A DNA stretch of 32,502 nt from Methylococcaceae bacterium (GTDB taxonomy: Bacteria; Pseudomonadota; Gammaproteobacteria; Methylococcales; Methylomonadaceae): positions 1 through 32,502 of the forward strand of contig OMIH01000043.1 of assembly GCA_900299045.1 (NCBI GenBank). The letters are read 5' to 3'. Position numbers and translations under genes: made by a program. Every line of letters starts with the position of its first letter. Positions within the stretch are counted from its first letter, which is position 1. This document shows, in pieces, positions 18,714 to 27,503 of the stretch. The notes under the pieces were generated by a model that made no database searches, was not told where the DNA came from, and was given only the letters and a program-made list of their open reading frames with translations.

Positions 18714-20279
18714 ATGACTAAAAAAATCACTCGCGCTTTAATTAGCGTTTCAGACAAAACCGGTATTATTGATTTTTGCCGCGAATTAAACGCATTGAAC
18801 ATTGAAATTTTATCCACTGGCGGCACGTTTAAAACACTCACGGACAATGGCATTTTAGCCATTGAAGTGTCTGATTACACGGGTTTTCCTGAAATGATGG
18901 ATGGACGCGTGAAAACGCTTCATCCTAAAATTCATGGGGGGATTTTAGGGCGACGCGGCATCGATGATGCGGTGATGGCGGATAATGCGATTGTGCCTAT
19001 TGATATGGTTGTCGTGAATTTATATCCATTTGAAGCGACCATTGCAAAAATTGATTGTGATTTTGAAACCGCAATTGAAAATATTGATATCGGTGGTCCT
19101 ACCATGATTCGCGCGGCGGCAAAAAATCATCATGACGTGGCTATTGTCGTTAATCCCTCTGATTACGGTGCAATTTTAGATGAACTTAAATCACAACAAA
19201 CGGCGCTTACTGCGCAAACTCGCTTTCATTTAGCGCTCAAAAGCTTTGAGCATACCGCACGCTATGACACAGCCATTGCAACTTATTTAGGTCGCTTAAA
19301 TAGCGAGCAATTTCCACAAACATTGAATTTGCAATTTTATCAACAACAATCTTTGCGTTATGGTGAAAATCCGCATCAACATGCCGCATTTTACGTTGAA
19401 AAAAATCCAGCCATCGGTACGATTGCAAGTGCGGTGCAACTGCAAGGAAAAGAACTCTCCTACAACAATATCGCAGACGCGGATGCCGCATTAGAATGTG
19501 TCCGTGCCTTTAGCGAAAAACCCACCTGCGTGATTGTTAAACACGCAAATCCCTGTGGCGTGGCGCAAGCCGATACAAACCTAACCGCGTATGATTTAGC
19601 TTATGCCACTGATCCAACGTCAGCGTTTGGTGGAATTATTGCGTTTAATCACGAACTCGATGAGCAAACAGCCGCTGAAATTGTAAAGCGCCAATTCGTC
19701 GAAGTGATTATCGCCCCTAGTGTAAGCAGTGGTGCACAGGCTATTTTGGCAACGAAACAAAATGTACGCGTATTAGCGGTAGGTGACTGGTCAACACACA
19801 CGCAAACTGCCCCATCGTTTGATTTAAAGCGCGTAGCAGGCGGTTTACTGGTGCAAGATAAAGATGTTGGCGTGGTTCTTCGCCCCGACATGAAAATTGT
19901 CACCCAACGCGCACCTAGCGAACAAGAATGGACTGATTTATTATTTGCATGGAAAATTGCCAAATTTGTGAAATCAAATGCTATTGTGTATTGCAAAAAG
20001 GGTCAACTTATCGGTGTTGGTGCGGGGCAAATGAGCCGTATCTATTCGGCTAAAATTGCTGGCATTAAAGCCAATGATGCGGGATTGATTGTTCAAGGTT
20101 CGGTGATGGCATCAGATGCGTTTTTCCCTTTCCGTGATGGCATTGATTCAGCGGCAGAAGTCGGTATTACCGCTGTAATTCATCCCGGTGGCTCTATGCG
20201 CGACCAAGAAGTTATTGATGCTGCCAATGAAGCAAATATCGCTATGCTATTTACGGGCATGCGTCATTTTCGCCATTGA
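18714..20279 (+). CDS. purH: Bifunctional AICAR transformylase / IMP cyclohydrolase PurH
   Basis: Last two steps of purine synthesis: formylates AICAR with 10-formyl-tetrahydrofolate and closes the ring to IMP. 521 residues (E. coli 529). The N-terminal MGS-like cyclohydrolase domain (1 to about 195) has [16 protein letters not shown] and [14 protein letters not shown]; the C-terminal transformylase domain has the catalytic Lys276-His277 in [12 protein letters not shown] and ends MRHFRH. No clear Shine-Dalgarno precedes the ATG. It is 47 bases from the DUF2058 gene and may share its transcript. Confidence 0.98.
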   Translation: MTKKITRALISVSDKTGIIDFCRELNALNIEILSTGGTFKTLTDNGILAIEVSDYTGFPEMMDGRVKTLHPKIHGGILGRRGIDDAVMADNAIVPIDMVVVNLYPFEATIAKIDCDFETAIENIDIGGPTMIRAAAKNHHDVAIVVNPSDYGAILDELKSQQTALTAQTRFHLALKSFEHTARYDTAIATYLGRLNSEQFPQTLNLQFYQQQSLRYGENPHQHAAFYVEKNPAIGTIASAVQLQGKELSYNNIADADAALECVRAFSEKPTCVIVKHANPCGVAQADTNLTAYDLAYATDPTSAFGGIIAFNHELDEQTAAEIVKRQFVEVIIAPSVSSGAQAILATKQNVRVLAVGDWSTHTQTAPSFDLKRVAGGLLVQDKDVGVVLRPDMKIVTQRAPSEQEWTDLLFAWKIAKFVKSNAIVYCKKGQLIGVGAGQMSRIYSAKIAGIKANDAGLIVQGSVMASDAFFPFRDGIDSAAEVGITAVIHPGGSMRDQEVIDAANEANIAMLFTGMRHFRH

Positions 20280-20292
20280 TTGAAGTCGTATC

Positions 20293-20688
20293 ATGCACCT
20301 TATTGCGTTAAATAATTGCCATTGTGGTAGTGACGTGGGCTATGCTGAGTGCTGTGAGCCATTCCATCTTGGCGTGGATTTTCCACGCACAGCGAACGCT
20401 TTAATGCGTTCGCGCTATAGTGCGTATGTAGTCAAAAATGCTGATTATTTACTCGCAACATGGCACAAAACCACGCGCCCTAATCAGATTGATTTTTCAC
20501 AAGATAATACAATGTGGCAAAAATTAGTCGTTTTGCACACCAAAAAAGGCGGTGTCAATGATGACAAAGGGCGCGTGGAATTTAATGCGTTTTATATTCA
20601 ACAGGATGAAGAACGGCTGATTCATGAAATCAGCCGTTTCAAAAAGATGGCTGGACGCTGGTTTTATGTAGACGGTGTCGTAGACTAG
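20293..20688 (+). CDS. YchJ-family SEC-C motif protein
   Basis: A small cytoplasmic protein of 131 residues (E. coli YchJ 152). An N-terminal zinc-binding SEC-C motif (C9, C11, C20, C21 or H25 in NCHCGSDVGYAECCEPFH) is followed by an NTF2-like domain with MRSRYSAYVVKNADYLLATWH, the family signature. YchJ has a single SEC-C here; the second C-terminal one of longer homologues is absent. Function unknown. It follows purH by 13 bases, and its stop shares a CTAG with the stop of the opposing glucanase gene. Confidence 0.92.
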   Translation: MHLIALNNCHCGSDVGYAECCEPFHLGVDFPRTANALMRSRYSAYVVKNADYLLATWHKTTRPNQIDFSQDNTMWQKLVVLHTKKGGVNDDKGRVEFNAFYIQQDEERLIHEISRFKKMAGRWFYVDGVVD

Positions 20689-21806
20689 CTAAAATTATCG
20701 GGTAGCCAGCCGTTATTGACACAATCACGAAAACACCACGCAGGTGTGGTTTCTGTTTTATAACTCCAAAAAAACCAACCTAAATACTTTTCAAATGTCG
20801 CTAATTGCGCGGCAGCATAGCCGCGATAAGCCACGTTCATTTGAAAATCGTCCATTTTTTCGAGTGCATGATTAAAAGGTCCTTGCGCCCAAAGCGACAC
20901 GACTTGCAAATCAAGCCCTAAGCTCCATTCTCCCAAGTACGTTTGATGCTTTAATTCGTGGATAATATCATCGGCTTCGGATTTCCATTCACCACTGGCT
21001 TTGCGAATATGCGTATAAATATCAGAATCCACATCCACACGATCAAAACACTGATAACGGTGAATATCAAACACCACATTTTCAAATTCCGGCGCTGCCA
21101 TAAAGCCGATATACTCACGAAACGAGCGAAAGCCATCGTGAAAAACCACCGCCACTGTATCGGGTGAGCAATAGCGTCGAATACGATGGTAAGCCAGCGT
21201 GTAGTAATTTTTCAAATAATCGGTTGGGATGTCCCAACGTGGTTCGTTTAACACTTGAATGCCATGCAGTGCAGGACGATTCGCATAACGCTCTGCTAGA
21301 CGTTCCACCACGCTCAATGAATGCGCTAAATACGCCTCTTGCGTATGCCACTCACAAACATCTTTAATGCCGCCATTATCAAACCCATTTTGACAACCTG
21401 ATGCCGCGTGTAAATCAATGAGAATGTTTAAACCTAATTCCTGCGCCCAATCAAACGCTTGATCTAAAATATCAATTCCCCCCGTGACAAACGGATAGGG
21501 ATTTTCACCATAAACACGGTGATATGGATAATCTGAACCAAAAATCCAATGCCCAACGGGAATGCGCACGGCATTAATGCCATGGTCTGCGAGCCAGACA
21601 AAATCGTCACGCGTGATAAAACGGTTCCAATGCGCTTTTAATACGGTATCAGCCTTGTCCCCCAATTCGACGCAAAACGTCGTTTCATCTACCGCCTCAA
21701 GACCTTCAAATAAACTAGGCGTCATCCATTTTTCAAGAACGAGCCAACCACCAAGGTTAACACCGCGTAATTTTGTGCCATGCGTTTGTTTTATTTTATG
21801 TGCCAT
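20685..21806 (-). CDS. Glycoside hydrolase family 5, exo-beta-1,3-glucanase-like, cytoplasmic
   Basis: A TIM-barrel glycosidase, 373 residues. RGVNLGGWLVLEKWMTPSLF at the N-terminus and DLHAASGCQNGFDNGG (131-146) resemble exo-beta-1,3-glucanases (GH5 subfamily 9-like). The acid/base is Glu188 in LNEP and the nucleophile Glu293 in LGEWS; both are intact. No signal peptide is visible, so it should act in the cytoplasm, unlike most such enzymes. It lies 12 bases after the upstream SbmA/YddA-like ABC gene on the same strand, so the two are probably co-transcribed. The substrate is inferred from motifs only. Confidence 0.87.
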   Translation of the reverse strand: MAHKIKQTHGTKLRGVNLGGWLVLEKWMTPSLFEGLEAVDETTFCVELGDKADTVLKAHWNRFITRDDFVWLADHGINAVRIPVGHWIFGSDYPYHRVYGENPYPFVTGGIDILDQAFDWAQELGLNILIDLHAASGCQNGFDNGGIKDVCEWHTQEAYLAHSLSVVERLAERYANRPALHGIQVLNEPRWDIPTDYLKNYYTLAYHRIRRYCSPDTVAVVFHDGFRSFREYIGFMAAPEFENVVFDIHRYQCFDRVDVDSDIYTHIRKASGEWKSEADDIIHELKHQTYLGEWSLGLDLQVVSLWAQGPFNHALEKMDDFQMNVAYRGYAAAQLATFEKYLGWFFWSYKTETTPAWCFRDCVNNGWLPDNFS

Positions 21807-21818
21807 GTGACCCCCGCG

Positions 21819-23516
21819 TTATACCGTTATTTTGCGTTCGTAAAAACCGGCTGCGCGAGATTCATGTGTAATGGTGAGAATCGCAGCATTAGGTAATTCA
21901 CGGCAAATTAAATGTAGCATGTCAATTTCATCTTTAGAATCAAGCGAGTCAAAGGCTTGTTGCAACAGTATCCATTTAGGATGTTGCAGCAGCAAACGTA
22001 CTGCACCAAGGCGTTGCTGTTGCTCACGAGAAAGCGCCAAATACCAATTGTCGTCGGTATCTAAATTGTTAACTAATTCTTCAAGACCAACAGATACTAA
22101 TTGTTTTTCTAGTTCATGTTGATCCAATTCTTCAATGCTCAATGGATAACAAATGGCTGCGCGTAGCGTTCCCATGGGTAAATAAGGACGAGGAGGCACA
22201 AATATAATGTCTTCAGGCGGTAATTCAATTTCCCCTTCACCCCATGGCCAAAAGCCAATAATGGCTTTGAAAAATTTTGACGCGGTAAATGCACTTCCTG
22301 TGACTAAAATACGCTCACCAGCCTTAATTTTCATATCCATTTTTTCGATGCATACCATGCCATCTAAGCGCATAATGGCTAAATTATGTAGCCACAAAAA
22401 AGGTAAATCCGTTTTTGTGCGACGAACGTGGTGCGGATCGCGTTTTTCAATTTCTTCTTCTAATGTATCAAGCGCATTAACCAAACTTAACACACGCTCA
22501 ACAGAGGCACGCCACTCCGCAATTTTTGCCATATTATCGACTGGCCACGAGAGTGCGGTTGCCATTTGCTGAAATGCTTGCGCTGATTGCATCAAGCCAC
22601 CAAGCGAAATACTCCCTAAAACAAAACGCGGAGAAGACACCAGAATTGGAAATGCCATTAACAATACGGAATGACCTGATGTAAACATTAAAATATGCGA
22701 CCACGCTTGCGTTTGGCGTTGCCAAGCTGTGATGATGTCGCCAAACAAATGTTGACAACGGTTTTGCTCTGTTTTTTCACCGTGCACTAATGAAATCGCC
22801 AATGAATTTTCTCTCGCATTGACCAGACCAAAACGAAAATTCGCTTCCACATTTTGACGATTATTTGTTGCATCCGTTAATGGACGACCAATCCACCAAC
22901 CCAGCACCGAAGCGCCAGCGGCATAACACATTGCCAGCCACACCAAATGCCCATAAATGGGAATTTCAAATAAACCTAAATCAATGGTAATTTTACCTGA
23001 AAGCGTCCATAAAATTTTGGTAAAACTAAACAATAACAATAAACAAAAAATTAACGAATGGGATAAATCAATTGCTGACTCCGTTGCAATGCGCACATCC
23101 TCTGCAATACGCCCATCGGGATTATCATGCGCGGACTCTGGATGTTGAATATGCGTGACTAAATAATGTCGCCCGTCTGTCATCCATTGAGCAATTAAAC
23201 GTGAAGTGAGCCATTTACGCCAATCCAGTTGCAATATCCGTTTAATTTTAAAATGCGTCACAGTAACGCCAATATTTGCAATAAAAATGAGGATAATTAG
23301 CATAATCTGTGTCAACACACCCGACATAGATCGATTTTCTAACGCGTTGAATAAATCCGCGCTCCACTCGGTAATGACTACCGCAATAACAATTTGAAAA
23401 ATGGTGAGAATAAATAACGCAAAAGTGAGTTGCCTAATTTTGGTTTTTTCTTCGGAATGCCAAAACGGAGAGGCGAGTTGAAAAAATTGTGAAAGAAATC
23501 CATTTTGAATGAGCAT
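21819..23516 (-). CDS. SbmA/BacA/YddA-like ABC transporter with degenerate ATPase domain
   Basis: A fused membrane-ATPase protein, 565 residues from the ATG at 23516; a TTG 12 codons earlier is less likely. The membrane half (about 30-330) has the SbmA/BacA-type segment NPDGRIAEDVRIATE and NVEANFRFGLVNARENSLAI. The C-terminal ATPase half has lost its catalytic features. Walker A reads TGSAFTASKFF (406-416), without the GxGKS core; the signature reads LSREQQQR (495-502) instead of LSxGEQQR; Walker B ends LLQQAFDSLD (517-526), with Gln-Gln where Asp-Glu should be. Only the switch His551 remains. The frame is intact, so this is not an obvious pseudogene. The cargo is unknown; SbmA itself is driven by the proton gradient. 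Confidence 0.85.
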   Translation of the reverse strand: MLIQNGFLSQFFQLASPFWHSEEKTKIRQLTFALFILTIFQIVIAVVITEWSADLFNALENRSMSGVLTQIMLIILIFIANIGVTVTHFKIKRILQLDWRKWLTSRLIAQWMTDGRHYLVTHIQHPESAHDNPDGRIAEDVRIATESAIDLSHSLIFCLLLLFSFTKILWTLSGKITIDLGLFEIPIYGHLVWLAMCYAAGASVLGWWIGRPLTDATNNRQNVEANFRFGLVNARENSLAISLVHGEKTEQNRCQHLFGDIITAWQRQTQAWSHILMFTSGHSVLLMAFPILVSSPRFVLGSISLGGLMQSAQAFQQMATALSWPVDNMAKIAEWRASVERVLSLVNALDTLEEEIEKRDPHHVRRTKTDLPFLWLHNLAIMRLDGMVCIEKMDMKIKAGERILVTGSAFTASKFFKAIIGFWPWGEGEIELPPEDIIFVPPRPYLPMGTLRAAICYPLSIEELDQHELEKQLVSVGLEELVNNLDTDDNWYLALSREQQQRLGAVRLLLQHPKWILLQQAFDSLDSKDEIDMLHLICRELPNAAILTITHESRAAGFYERKITV

Positions 23517-23631
23517 AACGATATATTCTCCAGTAAATTTAACGGCTATCAATTGAGTATTTTTTTATTTTTGTCATCACAATACTGCGTTTTTTTATTT
23601 TATTTTTGACTTGATAGTCCACATATCAACA

Positions 23632-24717
23632 TCATGTTTGACGATAACGATAATACGCTGCACACGCACCTTCAGATGAAACCATGGTTGCGCCAAGTGG
23701 ATGTTCAGGCGTGCAAGTAACGCCAAATTGCGCACAATCCACCGGATTTAGTAACCCTTGCAACACGTCACCACTACGACAATCAGTCGATTCTTGCGTT
23801 TTTATCGCATGAACCGCAAAACGGGTTTGTGCATTCCACGGTGCATACTTGGCATTTAATGCAAAACCACTCAGGGAAATGTCACCAAGCCCCCGCCAAG
23901 TTTGATTTACTGTGTCGAAAACGTCACGCATTAAGGCTTGAGCGGCAAGATTACCCTGTGCTGTCACAACACGAGAATACTGATTTTCAACGCTATAGCG
24001 ATTTTCTTCAAGTTGTTTTATACAAAAATACAACCCTTGCAAAATATCCACTGGCTCAAAACCGCTAATGCTAATGGGAATGCGATACTGCGCAGCAAGA
24101 GCGTTGTACTCTTGATATCCCATAATAGCGCACACATGCCCTGCCCCCAAAAAACCGTGAATGCGATGATTATCACTTGATAGCAACGCCCGCATGACGG
24201 GTGGTACACGGACATGACAGATAAGAAGGGAAAAATTGGTGAGATTACGCTGTTTTGCTTGATAAGCACAAAGCGCTGTCGTTGGTGCTGTCGTTTCAAA
24301 GCCAACACCAAAAAAAACAACTTCTTTAGTGAGATTATTTTGCGCAATGGTGAGCGCATCAAGTGGTGAGTACACGATGCGAATATCCGCGCCCTGTGCT
24401 TTTAAACTAAGTAAATCTTGCTGAGAACCCGGCACACGCAGCATATCCCCAAAAGAGCAAAAAATGACATTAGGTTGCGCGGCAATGGCGAGTGCTTTAT
24501 CAATATATTCGAGCGGTGTCACACAAACAGGACATCCTGGACCGTGAATAAGCGTTATTTCATCTGCTAGCAGCTGATCGATGCCGTATTTAATAATACT
24601 GTGCGTTTGACCACCGCATACTTCCATAATATGCCAGTGTTGTGTAGTCAGCGTTTTAATCGCATTGACCCATTTTTGGGCAAGTTGCGGACTGCGAAAC
24701 GCCTTTGTGTAATTCAT
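23632..24717 (-). CDS. hypD: [NiFe]-hydrogenase maturation protein HypD
   Basis: A cytoplasmic [4Fe-4S] protein that with HypC forms the scaffold on which the Fe(CN)2CO group of [NiFe]-hydrogenase is built. 361 residues (E. coli 373). Conserved [11 protein letters not shown] (Cys34), [16 protein letters not shown] (Cys62, Cys65), [11 protein letters not shown] and the C-terminal Cys-containing [30 protein letters not shown] that ligates the cluster are all present. Its ATG overlaps the hypC stop by 4 bases. No other hyp or hydrogenase genes are in the window. Confidence 0.97.
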   Translation of the reverse strand: MNYTKAFRSPQLAQKWVNAIKTLTTQHWHIMEVCGGQTHSIIKYGIDQLLADEITLIHGPGCPVCVTPLEYIDKALAIAAQPNVIFCSFGDMLRVPGSQQDLLSLKAQGADIRIVYSPLDALTIAQNNLTKEVVFFGVGFETTAPTTALCAYQAKQRNLTNFSLLICHVRVPPVMRALLSSDNHRIHGFLGAGHVCAIMGYQEYNALAAQYRIPISISGFEPVDILQGLYFCIKQLEENRYSVENQYSRVVTAQGNLAAQALMRDVFDTVNQTWRGLGDISLSGFALNAKYAPWNAQTRFAVHAIKTQESTDCRSGDVLQGLLNPVDCAQFGVTCTPEHPLGATMVSSEGACAAYYRYRQT

Positions 24718-24959
24718 AACATTGCTTCAAAAGCCGCTAAATCATCAAAAGCCTGTAAACTTGCCAATGCTTCTGATTCATCAAGTAACGAAATCGCAAA
24801 ACCCGCATGGACAATCACGTAATCCCCCAATAGCGCTTCGGGAACGTACGCTAAACTGATTTCTTTTTGCACACCCGAAAAATCCACCACACCTGTGCGA
24901 AGTAACTCATCATCGGTTAGGGTTATTTGAACAATTTGTGCAGGAACAGCTAGGCACAT
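24714..24959 (-). CDS. hypC: [NiFe]-hydrogenase maturation chaperone HypC
   Basis: A small chaperone, 81 residues, partner of HypD and of the hydrogenase large subunit. The start is fixed by the family: the protein must begin Met-Cys, with Cys2 essential for binding iron, and the ATG at 24959 gives [12 protein letters not shown]; a TTG four codons earlier is wrong. The OB-fold core continues to [19 protein letters not shown], with the conserved His51. It is coupled to hypD by ATGA. The ribosome site is poor. Confidence 0.95.
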   Translation of the reverse strand: MCLAVPAQIVQITLTDDELLRTGVVDFSGVQKEISLAYVPEALLGDYVIVHAGFAISLLDESEALASLQAFDDLAAFEAML

Positions 24960-25399
24960 ATTATTAACCAATTGTTAAGAATTATTCGTTCTTGCGTCCA
25001 ATTTTTAGCTTGTCTAAAAAGACGCATATTGTCATGTAAAAGCATCAATCTACAATCCTACTGGTTTAACTACAAAATGATGGGTGTTTGAAAAAAAATA
25101 CGGATATTTCCTCTAGCTAATTTGGAAAATCATATCACTTTTTTAAAGATATTATCCGTCTATGCCGTGAAAAACCTAAATTTAATCATGGCTATGCTAG
25201 GTAATCTAAGCGCATTTTCAAGTGTAAAAAATAGCGTGAGATATACCGCTATGATAAAAATGCGTATTTTTCAGTGATAGTGCGTTGGTCACATTGATAT
25301 AGAACTATAAAATATACAGTTCTATCGTGGATGGTATTGGTAGCGTTAATAAGCGATTTTAATAAACGCGCCCCTAAAAAGCGCGTTTTTTTATCTTCA
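24960..25399. other. Non-coding region with several stem-loops, possible small RNA
   Basis: A 440-base gap with no credible gene. Inverted repeats on the plus strand: CGCATTTT (25211-25218) with AAAATGCG (25257-25264), enclosing ATAGCG / CGCTAT (25231-25236 / 25247-25252); and ATAGAACT (25299-25306) with AGTTCTAT (25318-25325). A terminator-like hairpin with a plus-strand T run follows. It could encode a small RNA on the plus strand or hold the leader and promoter of hypCD on the minus strand. Confidence 0.4.
25364..25392. terminator. Intrinsic terminator, strongest on plus strand
   Basis: The hairpin AAACGCGC / GCGCGTTT with a 9-base loop is followed by seven T residues on the plus strand; on the minus strand the tail is weaker (TTTATTAAAAT). 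It may end the metallopeptidase gene transcript from the minus side, or an unannotated plus-strand RNA. Confidence 0.65.
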
Positions 25400-26380
25400 C
25401 TAAACGGAAAGTGAAACTAAAGAGCCCACCGCACTGTGAAACGAGGCATTGCGCTCGATATTATCGGCAAGTTGCGTTAGGAAATCAGGCAAGTTCACCC
25501 CTGTAGAGGTCATAGATTGAGATTGACTGCTAAACGCTTGCGCTAAATGATCAAAATACGTTTGTAATTCATTATTTTGTTTAATTGAGCCAATCAAATT
25601 TTGCAAACCGGCATTGGGTCTATCATAGCCATTTTGAATTTTTGCGACATTTGGAGCATTATTTTCTGTCTCTGCCAAGGGAATGCCAATGTCTTCAAGC
25701 ATTGCAATATCAAGCGGTGAAATGGTTTTCACTTCACCTTTTTTAATAGATTCAGACATTAAATCGGCTGGAATAGCCACATGGTAATAAGCAGAGCCAT
25801 AACCCGATTTTTCAGATGCTAACGGCACGGGGTTTCCTGCATTAGCTTTTTTCGCATTTTCACCGACAAAAAAAGGCGTGCCATCCTGCATATCGACTAA
25901 ACCATCATATTTTGTGCGTAAATCGGTATTAGGATTGCCCAGCGTACCGGTGAATGCTAAACCATGCAAAACTTCATGCGTCAAAATCGACGTTAAATCA
26001 AATTTATCTGGCACGGGTTCACCGCTAAAAGACATTTCGCCTATTCGCGCTAAATTGATGAGTAAATGGGCATCGGTTGCATTAGGATTTAATTCATATT
26101 GATAGAGCGAATCTGATACGAAGGAGGTATCAATGCTCTGTTTTTGGTGAAGCGTGGCTTGCGTCATTGTGGAATCGGTTTCCGCAAGTACATTGGCATC
26201 TTTATATTTGCCGGACACTTTCAAATTGAATACCGCATCAGAGCGAATAAATTGACCGATATTATCCAATGCTTTTTTCAGATTGGCTTTAACATCTGGA
26301 AGATAGTCACCTAAATTCGCATCGCTAAAATCAATGGTGTATTTAAAATTAGTTCCGCCAGTAATTAACGAACTGTCCAC
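25400..26380 (-). CDS. Putative zinc metallopeptidase (HEVLH), likely 3' part of an interrupted gene
   Basis: 326 residues from a GTG. The zinc-peptidase motif HEVLH is at 135-139 (LTSILTHEVLHGLAFTG). His200 in SAYYHVAIPADLMSES, followed by Met208 and ISPLDIAMLEDIGIP, resembles the third ligand and Met-turn of leishmanolysin-like metzincins; this is inference. The C-terminal third is helical (LQNLIGSIKQNNELQTYFDHL). No signal peptide. The GTG has no Shine-Dalgarno, and the frame is continuous with the upstream 104-codon frame across one TAA (26399-26401), so this may be the larger part of a 437-residue protein split by a nonsense codon. Substrate unknown. Confidence 0.65.
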   Translation of the reverse strand: MDSSLITGGTNFKYTIDFSDANLGDYLPDVKANLKKALDNIGQFIRSDAVFNLKVSGKYKDANVLAETDSTMTQATLHQKQSIDTSFVSDSLYQYELNPNATDAHLLINLARIGEMSFSGEPVPDKFDLTSILTHEVLHGLAFTGTLGNPNTDLRTKYDGLVDMQDGTPFFVGENAKKANAGNPVPLASEKSGYGSAYYHVAIPADLMSESIKKGEVKTISPLDIAMLEDIGIPLAETENNAPNVAKIQNGYDRPNAGLQNLIGSIKQNNELQTYFDHLAQAFSSQSQSMTSTGVNLPDFLTQLADNIERNASFHSAVGSLVSLSV

Positions 26381-26398
26381 AACAGTCGCACTGTCGCT

Positions 26399-26713
26399 TT
26401 AGGTAATGAGGCTATTATTTTCTGCAAGTCGAAGTGCTAGCGACTGATACAAACTTTGCACAAAATTTTGCACCGCCCCCGTTTCATTTTCTGACATTTG
26501 CTCAACGTTGAAACCTACCTTTTTAAGCGTTTCAAGTACATTTTGTGTCAGTAATCCAGTATTATTTCCCTCAGCGGCGACATTATCCTCTGTTTTTGCA
26601 TTACTTTCCGCATTGATGGGCGGACTTATTGTTGTACTATCTATTTGATTTATCGTTGAATATGCACCCATCAATGGTGTATTAACCGCATAAATTGTCA
26701 TCGTCATTGCCAT
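26399..26713 (-). CDS. Short acidic protein, possible N-terminal part of the interrupted metallopeptidase
   Basis: 104 residues, not recognised. Hydrophobic-polar N-terminus (MAMTMTIYAVNTPLMGAYS), an Asn/Glu-rich linker, then an amphipathic helical stretch (VQNFVQSLYQSLALRLAENN) similar in style to the C-terminal helices of the downstream protein. It ends at a TAA, after which the same frame stays open without another stop through the whole metallopeptidase frame. It may be a genuine small gene or the N-terminal fragment of a broken or readthrough gene. An AAGGGGAT purine run lies about 20 bases before the ATG, further than usual. Confidence 0.5.
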   Translation of the reverse strand: MAMTMTIYAVNTPLMGAYSTINQIDSTTISPPINAESNAKTEDNVAAEGNNTGLLTQNVLETLKKVGFNVEQMSENETGAVQNFVQSLYQSLALRLAENNSLIT

Positions 26714-26778
26714 GTTTAAAGTCGAGAATATCCCCTTTATCGGCTTTTATGCGAAAAAATATAATTAAAAAAAAAGCA

Positions 26779-27279
26779 TTAGGATTCAACGTCACCCAGC
26801 AATTTTAAAAATGATTTGTTGATAGTCTCTAATTTATCTAAAAAGAGCTTAATTTGTGCAATATCTTCATCTGTTAGCGGATCTTCATGTTTGAGTTCAG
26901 CATTTTCACGTCGATACAATATTTTTAAATACGTTTCTAACGCAAGAATATTACACTGTTCCACACTTTCTCTTATGTTTTCTGGTAAAATAAAGCCATA
27001 TTTTGTCAAATAATTTTCGAATAGTTCTTCGATTTTCGGCAACGTTTCAGCAACATGATGATAAATCAACGACGTATCATTTCTTATTGATTTTGGCTTA
27101 ATAAAAAGGCTTTGATGAATAACTCTAAATTTTTTAAATGCCGTTAATCTTTTATCAAAAAGCACTTTTGATGCTCCCAACTCATGCTTGACATTTTCAA
27201 GTCGTCTGACGATCCAAAAACCAATCAGCAAGGTAAAAAGGCTATTGATAGCAATAATAAGTGTTGTTTCAGTTGACAT
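26779..27279 (-). CDS. Membrane-anchored helical protein, function unknown
   Basis: Not recognised. 166 residues from the ATG at 27279, chosen for the AAGGTGA ribosome site just upstream. One N-terminal membrane helix (about 5-23, TLIIAINSLFTLLIGFWIV), then a charged, mostly helical cytoplasmic-type domain (RRLENVKHELGASKVLFDKR, ESVEQCNILALETYLKILYRR, IAQIKLFLDKLETINKSFLKLL) likely to form coils. This resembles the general class of single-span proteins with a phage- or accessory-region flavour, but no family is claimed. It stands alone, divergent from the RTX protein gene. Confidence 0.7.
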   Translation of the reverse strand: MSTETTLIIAINSLFTLLIGFWIVRRLENVKHELGASKVLFDKRLTAFKKFRVIHQSLFIKPKSIRNDTSLIYHHVAETLPKIEELFENYLTKYGFILPENIRESVEQCNILALETYLKILYRRENAELKHEDPLTDEDIAQIKLFLDKLETINKSFLKLLGDVES

Positions 27280-27503
27280 GTCACCTTCCAAATAGGCGTT
27301 GAACTAGGTAATAGCGAGTTATAGAGATTAAGAGATACGAATAAACCCCTATTTTTATACCCTTAAATTATTGGGATGTCAACGAAGGTCGTTGAACGGA
27401 GATAACTCAACACACACAAACATGACACTCAAGCAACATCAATGACGGTTCCCTGTCGTCACGCTTATCTATTCTCACTGTTTTATGGAGAATACATGAT
27501 AAA
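27280..27503. promoter_or_regulatory. Divergent intergenic region ahead of the RTX gene
   Basis: A 224-base gap between divergent genes. It contains a compact palindrome TCAACGA-AGG-TCGTTGA (27379-27395), suited to an operator or small hairpin, and a GGAG ribosome site at 27487-27490 that lies 5 bases before an ATG in a different frame (27496) and 13 before the RTX frame ATG. Confidence 0.35.

Noticed and set aside
22207-22572. 121-codon plus-strand frame opposite the ABC transporter
   Set aside because: Shadow of the transporter ATPase domain; no ribosome site and no recognised family.
24018-24362. 114-codon minus-strand frame within hypD
   Set aside because: Overlaps the fully conserved hypD frame; composition is not protein-like.
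25188-25277. 29-codon plus-strand frame in the large gap upstream of hypC
   Set aside because: No Shine-Dalgarno, and it coincides with the nested stem-loop; chance frame more likely than a gene.
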